Shown piece after piece: positions 1-64,000 of a stretch of DNA of 64,000 bases (positions are counted from its first letter, which is position 1; every line of letters starts with the position of its first letter). The notes under the pieces are model-generated. The model was not told the DNA's origin and made no database searches. It saw nothing but the letters and a program-made list of their open reading frames with translations. The stretch comes from Liolophura sinensis (taxonomy: Eukaryota; Mollusca; Polyplacophora; Chitonida; Chitonidae). The DNA lies in contig NC_088306.1 of assembly GCF_032854445.1 (NCBI RefSeq), positions 18,449,764-18,513,763 on the forward strand. The letters are read 5' to 3'. The position numbers were made by a program, and so were the translations under genes.

Positions 1-245
1 AAGGCATTATTTTGTGTTGAATCCCTGAAACTGGCCAATGTAGTTGCAGAAGCCCTGAAACTGGCCAATGTAGCTGTAGAAGCCCTGAAACTGGCCTATG
101 TAGTTGTAGAAGCCCTGAAACTGGTCAATGTAGTTGTAGAAGCCATGAAACTGGCCAATGTAATTTTGAGTCCAAACTCGAAATGCGCATAAATAGTATT
201 CAAAGTTGATTTTTCATATGTGAAAAGGTTGAGACATTGGGGTAT
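1..245 (+). repeat. Inverted-repeat element family B copy with internal 30-bp tandem repeats
   Basis: The right part (about 165-245), ending in ...gtgaaaaggttgagacatt, matches copies at 19436-19643, 22915-23126 and 39506-39811. Inside, a unit of about 30 bp (agccctgaaactggccaatg and following bases) is repeated about five times from 20 to 165, where the other copies have it once. The left end is cut by the window. Confidence 0.7.
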
Positions 246-1620
246 ATAATATGAGGCCGATATCAAGTGAATATTTTCACAATGTTTCTAACAGGCTAGC
301 CTTTCAGTATGGGTTTTAGCCTTTCAGTGTGGGTTTTAGCCTTTCAGTGTGGGTTTTAAAGCCTGATTGGCCTGGCTAAAGTCTCACTTAAGTCACAGTT
401 TCAGTTCATGTAACAAAGAGACTTTATTCAGTACCTGAAGTTCCTCACTATTTCAAATTTACTACAGAAATTCCTTGTAGGTTCTAGGTTCAATACAAAT
501 GGCTAGCAGCAAAAATTAAAAGAAAAAAATACCCTCCGCCCTTGACTCATGTTTAATTTGCAAGGTCTGCGATTAATTTTTCTTCCCTGGTCCCATGTTC
601 GGGCTCAGCCATGGACAGCCCTTCTTGGCTTACAAGGTGCAGTTAGATTATAATTAACTTGGATGGAAATTCCTCAGGAAATTGTAATGGCTTAAGCAAG
701 TTCAGTTTTAGCGGGGTAGGGTTGGGGTGAGCTGAGAGAGAGAGCTATTGAAGACTTCCCTTTTTTTTTTGACTACTGCCTGACCCCAGTGGAGAGTTAA
801 GACTTCCGTTGCGGAAACACGGGAGCATTAGCAACCTTAAGAAATCACATGAACAAAATCCATGCTTTCCATTCAGTGGGTGAGAAAAAGACAAAAAAAC
901 AATGGGTGTTCTGATTCATAAAATCGTGACCTGTTGTAGAAATCAGGTCCAAGTTTGGCTGGGTTTAGAACAAGTGCAAGACTCCCTGTACAGTGAGGAG
1001 GGTCATGAAGGTTGGGATCAACAGGAGGAATAAAACCACCTCATGACATTGTCACAATTATCAGAACACGTGTCCCAGTGTATGAAGGTATGTGGACATA
1101 GTTTATCAAAACTACTGGTCCATCTAGTCAATATACACCATGACACTTTCAATGCGAGTCAAACATATAATTGGCATGGTTTTATAAATAAATTTCTAAA
1201 TACTGGAGCCAATTCCATAAAGCCATTTCTGACTTAAGTCACAATTTAAAACCTCTTCACAATGCTCAGTTTTGGGTACTGAAAGGTAAAATTTGGACAC
1301 CTTTGTTTTACGATGAAGCTACTGGAGAGGACAAAATTTTACTTTCCAAAGCCGAAAAATAAGCTCTAACGGACTGTACTTCAAATTTTGACTTAAGTCA
1401 GTAATGGCTTTGTGTAAATTGGTTCTAGCTCAGTTATACTTAGGGCAGGGCAGTAGTTTACTCCAGTCTCTCTGGTTTCCTCCACCCTTAATCCTTAAGT
1501 GCATCATTCAAGTTAAACATTCTTAAGTGCATACGTAAAATAACTATTACATAAATAAATAAATAAATATATTGACATCGTTAAAGGTATCAACAAATGA
1601 ACAAACATGTACCATTTATG
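246..1620. other. Non-coding, no gene recognised
   Basis: AT-rich sequence with a short triplicated phrase (agcctttcagtgtgggtttt) at 297-360. I see no convincing exon on either strand. Probably first intron of the divergent - strand gene. Confidence 0.5.
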
Positions 1621-1624
1621 AGTC

Positions 1625-1955
1625 AGAACATCAAAGACTATTCTATTTCCAACTTTGTAACATTTTGACCAGATTTCTAATTCTTTCAGAAATCCCTACC
1701 CTTTCATAGCCGTGTCTCTCTACTTCACACGGCTTTCTTATTCCACCATCTTGCAAGTCCGAAGACACACATGCATACAGAATCCCAGAAGCTGTCGTGC
1801 ACTTCGCCTCCTCCTCTGACTTTTCGCGCACTACTTTTCAATGGCAACACAAACTTTTTCCCACCAGAACATCAAAGACTATTCTATTTCCAACTTCCTA
1901 ACATTCTGACCATCTTGCCTAATTTTTCTACAAATCCACCCTTTCACTACTTAAA
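1625..1955. repeat. Copy of promoter-side sequence (6480-6648) flanked by direct repeats of about 85 bp
   Basis: Bases 1702-1866 match 6480-6648 almost base for base (shared phrases include agccgtgtctctctacttca and agaatcccagaagctgtcgt), with only a few substitutions and single-base gaps. On both sides is a diverged direct repeat starting gaacatcaaagactattc (1625-1709 and 1867-1950) that is absent from the 6.5 kb locus. Confidence 0.85.
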
Positions 1956-2152
1956 AATTTCAGCTCTTCTGAAAAGGTATTTCATAAATATTTTTACATA
2001 AATTCTGTATAATGTATATCTTTCACTGATATTAAAAACCTTTTGTAAATTCAACAGATGGAATCAAATCCTTTCTTGGCTACAGGTCAAAAATACTTTG
2101 GTGATAAATTTATTCATTTATTTATTTAACTGATTAGTGTTTAGCATGGTAC

Positions 2153-2327
2153 TTAAAGGGATACAGAATCAATCCTGTTTGGTTGGTACTGGAGATAGGA
2201 TTTTTTGGGTTAAATCTTGCACCCTTGAATAAATGCACCATACTTAAAATTCAGCTCAGGCCAGGCATAATCTGGACTTGCCTATCTCTTACATCAGCCA
2301 ATCAGAATTTATTCTGTATCCCTTTAA
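2153..2327. mobile_element. MITE-like element with perfect 17-bp terminal inverted repeats
   Basis: Starts ttaaagggatacagaat and ends with its exact reverse complement, attctgtatccctttaa. It is 175 bp with no coding capacity. If TTAA is the target duplication, it would fit a piggyBac-type non-autonomous element. A related copy is at 3185-3307. Confidence 0.75.
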
Positions 2328-2335
2328 GAATAAGT

Positions 2336-2540
2336 ACCCTAATTCTTCATCCTTTTCAATCGCATCTGCTGAGAATATTTTGAAACATTCTGAGATAAAT
2401 TTGGGGTGCACACAAATACATTGTACAGCTTTATGAAGCCTGCACTTTTGGTGACACAAACACATGATATTTAGGATCATTTTCACAACAATTGTACCCA
2501 TAAATTGTGCTTTTTAGGTTGAAGAAGGTTGAAGATTCAA
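2336..2540 (+). repeat. Inverted-repeat element family A, copy 1
   Basis: About 200 bp, beginning accctaattcttcatccttt and ending with a gaagaaggttgaag-type inverted end. Shares the internal phrases acattctgaga and tttatgaagc with copies at 21438, 45258 and 55332, and an inverted copy at 25806. Confidence 0.7.
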
Positions 2541-2744
2541 ACCATGAGTAATTAAATGGCATTTTGTCAAAAATACTGAAGTCAGGAATATGCAATCTGA
2601 CTGTTCTCTGTCTTTACCCTTTGATTAGGAAAGCATATGAGGGCACAGTATGATATGTTCAAATACACTATAGGCTGACACATAATGTCACTGCCTAGCA
2701 GTTGACTTAACACACAGTCTCTGTTGGAGTATGTATTTGTTCAC

Positions 2745-2890
2745 CTAAGTGGCTAAGTTGCCTTCGGTAAGGTGTCTTAGTGAAGCAGCACTAGATAAAA
2801 AAAGCGGTGGAAATCCGTCCTGAAAAAAATGACTGAAAAATTGTTGAGCATGATGTTAAACCCCAAGCACTCACTCACTCACTCACTCCA
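2745..2890 (+). mobile_element. 5'-truncated SINE (family 2 tail)
   Basis: Shares the 3' end gactgaaaaattgttgagca followed by tgatgttaaac with the fuller SINE at 38747-39095, and ends in a simple (actc)n tail. Confidence 0.6.
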
Positions 2891-3184
2891 TTAGCTTGAC
2901 CTGCAAGCTAGTTTTTGATGAATAAGGTTGTTTGTCTGAATTCAACTCTCCCAGGCATAGCTGTGAACTTTAAGTCAGATACTGGCTGAGATTTGGTGGA
3001 TACCCTGCACTTAGTTTCCTCACTGCATTCACATAAACAAAGTGTTAAAGAGCAAGGGGTAAAACACCAATCAACATACTGTTTTCTTTATGGCCTAGCT
3101 TCTGTTTGTTGGTTTTAAAAGCCCACCTTTCCATGTTGGCATAAAACATGAAACAATGTGCCTACCCATGAAAGAAAATTAATT

Positions 3185-3307
3185 TAATAGGATACAGAAT
3201 CAATGCTGATTGGTTGCCAGTGGAGAGAGGGTTTCCTGTGTTCAATATTGCAGCCTTGGTCACACTTGGACACACAGCCAATCAGCTGTGATTCTGTATC
3301 ACCTTTA
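3185..3307. mobile_element. MITE-like element, second copy
   Basis: Imperfect terminal inverted repeats (ggatacagaatcaatgctga on the left, tgattctgtatcacc on the right), related to 2153-2327 but shorter. Confidence 0.65.
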
Positions 3308-3580
3308 GGGACCTTCAAGGACCTATAACCTATGTTTTCCAGCACCTTCAAGGACCTATAATGCATGATTTCCAGCACCTTCAAGGACCTATAACCTATG
3401 TTTTCCAGCACCTATAACCTATGTTTTCCCGCACCTTCAAGGACCTACAACCTATGTTTTCCAGCACCTTCAAAGACATATAACCTATGTTTTTCAGCAG
3501 CTTAAAGGACCTATAACCTATGTTTTCCAGCACCTTCAAGGACCTATAACCTATGTTTTCCAGCACCTTCAAGGACCATT
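3300..3580. repeat. 33-bp minisatellite (about 8 copies)
   Basis: Unit begins ccttcaaggacctataacct and continues atgttttccagca. 33 bp is a multiple of 3, so one - strand frame stays open across it; this is not a gene. It abuts the MITE at 3185-3307. Confidence 0.9.
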
Positions 3581-6289
3581 CAGTTTAAGTACAAAACTTC
3601 ATATGGAAATTAATGGGTACTATTTTTGGTAGCTCATATACTTAAGTGTCCATATCAAAAAAAAAAAAAAAAAATCAGTAATATGATATTTAACATTCAA
3701 AAATCAAGTACTTTCAAGAACAGATCAAAATATTTATTTTCAGTGACTTTTCAACACAGTTCAAGTGCTTTAAAAAGACCAGTGTGAAGCTTAGTTAAAG
3801 GTGGAGATTCATGTTTGACCATCTTTTCTCACACCCACAGAATGCACAGTATGTACAGATGTGACCCACCTCTGTACCCTCAAGAGTACACACATACATA
3901 CATACATCCAGCCTAGCAGGGCTATCCTGCTGGCTACTAGGTACTTCTGGTATAAGATTATTCTTTATAGAGACCACATGTTCACAGTCAGCTACTCTTC
4001 CTATGAACCAAGCCAGCAGCTAGTGGGCTTCACACAGTCCACGGGCTCAGCACTTACTAGCTACACTAAAGAATTGAGATTATAAGGGAAGTTGCTAAAG
4101 TACATGATCACTGATGAAAAATTTAGGCCCTCTAATATGTCTAATATGGAACTTGGTGCTATTAATTCTTCCAAAGAGCAGGGCAATGCTATTTTTGCAA
4201 AACTTTGCAAATCCAGAAAGTTTCTCATAGCCCTTTTTTCAGTATGCCAAAAGACAAAACTTGTTTTCAGAGAACAGTATAAAACATTCATTTTTACATC
4301 CTTGATTAACCAAAGTGCACATGCAGTGTACTGCAATAATCATATTTGTAAAACTTTTCAAAATTCCACAATAGCAATTATTATAACAATGTCATTATAT
4401 TACTGATGATATTCTTTGATTAGAATCTATTCAATTCTTGGCACAAAGATGTTCGTAGTCTATGTTAAGGATTGGAGAGGATATTGAGTATTATTGTTTA
4501 TGTATACAGTACTGACTTCTGTTAAAGGAAACAGTAAGGAATAGTTGATTTTTCAGCATTTCTTAGAGAAGCAGAAATACTTTTAATCATATAAAGTGCA
4601 CAATGGAAGGATTTTTTTTTGGAAAATGAATTTTTAAAATCTTTTTAACACTGACCAAGATTGCTGGACTTCAATGCACAGAAGCAAAAAGTATTGCATT
4701 ATTAGAGAACAAATCTTTCATAAATTCAAGTCAGCAGAAAATTGTTGAAAATTTAATTAAATTCTACTATAGTTCACAGGTGAAGGACTAAGAAATGGAC
4801 ACAGGAAGTGAATCTACATGACTCACATTAAAGGATATCAGTTAACTAAAACTGAAGATAAAAGTGTAAAAGGCCTATTGAGGATGCAACAATATAAAAT
4901 TGGGGGCATCTGTAGTGATGTCAAATAACCACAAAATATACAAAACAAAACTGAATTAAGCTGCAAAAAAAAGGACATGGAAATCAAAGTGCTTTTCTTT
5001 TATCAAAAATTACATGACAGAATGTAGACATATATTTTGCACTTGTCCCTTTTGGTAAAAATGAGGAACAAAATAGCTCAACAACAAAACTTTTAAGACA
5101 GCTTTAAATTTTATTTTTTTATTCAGGTTCATAAATATTTCAACACTTGAACATATCTGCTAACTAAATCTTCACTGGATCTAGTTGAAAGTAACCCAAC
5201 TGAATGGTCCCAGGCAGTGTGTATCCTATGTATAAAGGGATTTTCATAGCAATGTTTTTTCAGTTTAACATAATTTATATAATACTGTCTCTTGTTTTTG
5301 CTGCAATACAAGAAAGTAAAGTTAACTATATTTTCTAAACTTCAGAGTTTCCTTTTCTTTGATTTCTCAACACTTTGAAGTATTCCATGCTATCTACAGC
5401 GAAACCCGATAGCACCCCAGTCGCAAAAGCCTCTTTGGAAATACAGGTCAATGTACCAAATAATGACTGCTCCCCGCCAAGTTGCAGCCGATTGGCGAAA
5501 GACGGAGGCTGAGTGAGCCTTAGTGTGTGTAATGTTGCTTATCCCTGACTAAACTTCTTAAAGGGATTAAAGGACCTGTGTCAACAATACAAGCAGAGAA
5601 TTTTGTAAAAACTGATACAAAGTATACTTTGTCTTACGTAATAACCAACTGTTTCAGTTTACCTAAATCCGCGTGGCGACGCGAAACAGGCGTGTCAATA
5701 GGCCTACGTCTTATCTTCATCACATTCGATACAAGCCCGGATCCACTCACTCAATTGTATTATACATACACCATGCACTTTATCTATGTACAGCTGGCCG
5801 TGTTTCAACCACACTTACACCAACTGGGCAGTGTAATTCGACAATTTGACACTGAACATTATTTCTAACTCGAGCAAAGCTGGCTACAGTAAATTATCAA
5901 GATTGTGGATGTGTGCGGTGTCAGATTGGGGACTGTGTAACACAGCGGGATGGAGCGATGTCGTTTTTCTCTTCTGTCATTTGATACAGAAAGTCACTCA
6001 TAACTTAAACATTTCAAACTAATTACTGAGAGAATAAAGATTTCGAAAACGAATCAAAATTTATACATGCACATACCTAAACCTGATGCCAAGATTCCAA
6101 CGGCACGCTCTTCAGAGATGTTTACCAATTTTTTTGAAGAGCGCAACCCATTAATTCAACCACGCGACACTAGAGTTACAATCAGCATGAGGTTAAGTTA
6201 AAGCCGCAAAAATGTGGCTGTAGTCTAGACTGATGTTCTTAACCCGATGGAAACAAAAAATACCGTTAAATATATGAATGTATACTTAC
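3581..6289. other. Non-coding, no gene recognised
   Basis: AT-rich, with poly-A at 3657-3674 and an (acat)n run near 3890. A GC-richer patch at 5395-5530 and another at 5665-5760 contain several CpG but no supported exon. Probably intron of the - strand gene. Confidence 0.45.
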
Positions 6290-6377
6290 CGCTCCGTAGA
6301 CGGCGTTAACATAGACCAGAATGAGCAAGAGGAAGGCAATGAGCGACTGTTGGGGAACGAACGTCCCTTGTTTTCAT
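6290..6377 (-). CDS. Signal-peptide exon of a divergent partner gene, probably a second type IV collagen chain
   Basis: On the - strand this stretch encodes QQSLIAFLLLILVYVNA followed by VYGA, then a perfect donor (gtaagt) at 6289. It is a signal peptide ending in phase 0, exactly like exon 2 of the + strand collagen. An ATG at 6377-6375 followed by a basic stretch (MKTRDVRS) would be a natural N-terminus, but it lies one base out of frame because of a C4 run (G4 at 6352-6355 on +). Either the run has one base too many, or the ATG is in a separate upstream exon. The collagen identity is inferred from the head-to-head arrangement of COL4 genes; no Gly-X-Y is visible on this strand to the left. 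Other secretory genes remain possible. Confidence 0.55.
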
Positions 6378-7690
6378 TGTGATATCAAAGTTCACAAGAA
6401 ACCCCCTTAGTTCCTCTGGAGTGGACGCCGATGGTAGACGCAATCGTCGGATCCTCACCACCTCCTTAGAATCCGCGATCTTTCATGTAGCCGTGTCTCT
6501 CTACTTCACACGGCTTTCTTATTCCACCATCTTGCAAGTCCCGAAGACACACATGCATACAGAATCCCAGAAGCTGTCGTGCACTTCGCTCCTCCTCCGA
6601 CTTTACGCGCACTACTTTTCAATGGCAACACAAACTTTTTCCCACAACGAATCCGTTTGCGCTCTCCAGAAAAACTGCAATAAAAGTTTAGAAATGTCTA
6701 ATCCGATGATGGTGAGTGAAAAGCTGGCGCTGCTTTTCCACAAAATCACTGAGAGAGTGATTTTCTCGTGCAGCACTATTTCTCAGCGCCCCGAGATGAT
6801 GGAGGGGCGATGGGCGGCGAAGCAGTCACTCAGCTGTCAATCAAAGGAGGTTGGCAGATGAAGATGGAGAATTTCCCCCAAAATTTCTACGTCACATATG
6901 GAGAAAACAGATGTGATGTGGAAACACAATAGTAACTTTCATCATAGCCCAAATCGCCACTCCTTGAATGATTCGGGGCGAAAGCGGTAAATAAAATGTC
7001 CCTTTTCTCTGTTCCCCAAATTTTAGCCCCCCACAAAGCAACCTTGTAAAGGTTTACAAAGTTTTCCCAACATGGGAAATGGTTGACATTCCTTTAGAGT
7101 CAGCGCAATTAAAGGTCGGGTTGCTGTGACTTATATGACTCAGCCCTCTTTTATTACGTAAACCGGAACCTAAAACCTACACGGTATAAGTATTATTTAC
7201 GTCAATATATGTTATATGCTCAGCACATTGGTTCACATGAGATACAGAGGCCGGGCGGATGTGAATTCTCCTAACTGTTGGATTGATGTAGTTTTGGTGG
7301 TCCAAGCCCCGCCCACCTACCCCAAGTCGGTATCCTTGCCCGTGTACTAACGTAAGTCTGAAGCTCGTAGTCTTCAAGAAGAACGGTGAGGGGAGAACTC
7401 GGAAAGGCCCCATGGTCGTTCTGTAAATCTTCGCCGTTTTTGTGAGGAGAGCGTGTGAGAGGGGCAGAAGCAAGACGGCTTTTTTGGAAAAGGCTGAGAT
7501 TTAATTCTCGGCTGGGATTTGGACCGCATTAACAACGGACGGTTCGTTTCCAAAGGGAGGAAAAAAGCCGAAGAAACTTTTGTGCGTTCGGATCTGACTG
7601 GATCCGGCACGCTATACCTTAGATCGGCTTCCCCCATAAAGTCTGCCCAAACTTCACCCCCGATATCCCATCGGAGACATCTCAGGGGCC
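6378..7690. promoter_or_regulatory. Shared 5' region between the divergent gene starts
   Basis: This 1.3 kb separates the - strand signal exon from the + strand ATG. It is visibly richer in CpG and GC than its surroundings, especially 6400-6860 and 7220-7690. It must hold both 5'UTRs and promoters, if the - strand gene is real. A TATA-like tataagta lies near 7185 for the + gene, with modest support. Bidirectional promoters are known for vertebrate COL4A1/COL4A2. The open frames on the - strand here (7177-7637) show no recognisable domain. Confidence 0.5.
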
Positions 7691-62867
<55,177 letters not shown>

Positions 62868-63280
62868 GTGAGTAGGTTAAGAGTGTCAAAAAAACATTAA
62901 AAAACATAGTGTAAAACTGAATTTTCTTTCAATCTGACAAAATTTTCAATGCATAAATTTCAAATAATATAGCACCAATATTTTACTTTTGGATTCAGCA
63001 CATATTTTATGTTCAAAATTAATGTTGAAAAAATGAAAAATGGTATACAATAATAAATGGTATAAAAATAATACAATGGTATAAAATAATAAGTGGCACA
63101 AAAAATAATAAGTAAGAAATAAATTTCAATCCAAGTTTGAATATTGTGCATATTGTTCTAGTGTTTACAGTCTAATTAAATCATAGATATTAAACAGAAT
63201 TATCATACTCCCAGACTTGCAGGCTGATGAGAAAAACATAACATGTTGTATGTTTTCATGGAATAATTTACTCATTTGAA
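62868..63280 (+). other. COL4A1: COL4A1-like intron 36, 5' part
   Basis: AT-rich, with short reiterations of ggtataaaataataagtgg type (63040-63115). No exon seen. Confidence 0.5.
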
Positions 63281-63705
63281 ATTATTAATTACACTGTAAA
63301 CACTTGAACCTTATCACAACATGGTGGTGCTAAATTTGAGATTGTTAGCTACACTGTAAACACTTGAACCTGATCACAACATGGTGGTGTTAAATTTGTT
63401 ATTGTTAGCTACACTGTAAACACTTGAACCTGATCACAATATGGTACATGGTGGTGTTAAATTTGAGATTGTTAGCTGCACTGTAAACACTTGAACGTGA
63501 TCACAACATGGTGGTGTTAAATTTGAGATTGTTAGCTACACTGTAAACACTTGAACCTGATCACAATATGGTACATGGTGGTGTTAAATTTGAGATTTTT
63601 AGCTGCACTGTAAACACTTGAACGTGATCACAACATGGTGGTGTTAAATTTGAGATTGTTAGCTACACTGTAAGCACTTTAACATGACCACAACATGTTG
63701 GTGCT
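63281..63705. repeat. 60-bp minisatellite, about 7 copies (intron 36)
   Basis: Unit gttagctacactgtaaacac, ttgaacctgatcacaacatg, gtggtgttaaatttgagatt. Two copies have an extra gtacatgg, showing higher-order duplication. Confidence 0.92.
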
Positions 63706-63759
63706 AGATTTGATATGGGACTTCACCTGAATGATGGACCTTCAAGGACTAGCTTCCTT

Positions 63760-63980
63760 AATGCATCACAATGACCCAGGAGCCCCTCACTAATGCAGTT
63801 GCTGTGAGTTCAGTTCCAGCTCATGCTGGTTTCCTCTCTGGTCCTAAGTTGGATGGTCTGCCAGCAACTTGCAAATGGTTGTGAGTTTCCCCTCAGGCCC
63901 TTCTCAGTTTCCTCCCACCATAATGCTGGCCGCAGTATTCTTGGGTGCGGCGTACAGCACCAATCAAATCAACGAACAAG
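63760..63980 (+). mobile_element. tRNA-derived SINE (family 1), 5' end decayed
   Basis: caatgacccaggagcccctc, box B gtgagttcagttccagctca, and the end attcttgggtgcggcgtaca followed by gcaccaatcaaatc. Confidence 0.8.
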
Positions 63981-64000
63981 TACTTGACTGGTTGCTGAAG

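Noticed and set aside
3184-3411. - strand frame with 11-residue repeats
   Set aside because: Translation of the 33-bp minisatellite and the adjacent MITE.
7177-7637. - strand frames in the shared 5' region
   Set aside because: No signal peptide, no collagen repeat and no splice support; they lie over presumed 5'UTR of the + gene.

Overview
The window is animal genomic DNA: AT-rich, gene-sparse, with long introns, GT-AG splicing and many intronic minisatellites, SINEs and short inverted-repeat elements. The abundant tRNA-derived SINE with an (AAATA)n tail and the frequent tacatgta-type words suggest a lophotrochozoan, most likely a mollusc. That placement is inference; no species marker is present.

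One gene dominates. It is a type IV (basement-membrane) collagen alpha chain on the + strand, from its ATG at 7691 to at least 62867. I assembled 36 coding exons by hand. All have GT-AG borders and compatible phases. They encode a signal peptide (exons 1-2), the cysteine-bearing N-terminal 7S region (exon 3) and about 1,325 residues of interrupted Gly-X-Y triple helix (exons 4-36). The total is 1,384 complete codons once a single surplus T in exon 31 is discounted. The C-terminal NC1 domain is not in the window and should lie just to the right. The interruption pattern resembles vertebrate alpha1(IV): a Cys-X-X-Cys interruption in exon 17, a long one across exons 18/19, and Gly-Cys-Asn-Gly-Thr in exon 6.

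About 1.3 kb upstream, on the - strand at 6290-6377, is a second secretory signal-peptide exon with a strong donor in the same phase. Type IV collagen genes are often paired head to head (vertebrate COL4A1/COL4A2, Drosophila Cg25C/viking), so I read this as the start of the partner chain, with 6378-7690 as the shared bidirectional promoter. The partner's remaining exons are not visible and should lie to the left.

Layout: 1-6289, probable first intron of the partner gene, with repeats and a duplicated copy of promoter-side sequence; 6290-7934, divergent gene starts; 7935-29195, a 21 kb intron with SINEs, minisatellites, a 200-base N gap and candidate regulatory patches; 29196-34433, the 7S exon and a 5 kb intron; 34434-62867, densely spaced collagen exons; 62868-64000, intron 36 with a 60-bp array and a SINE.

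The most unusual property is that several exon/intron borders (exons 3, 4, 23 and 25) are embedded in, or copied into, local tandem arrays, giving rows of decoy splice sites. No novel multi-gene system was found.
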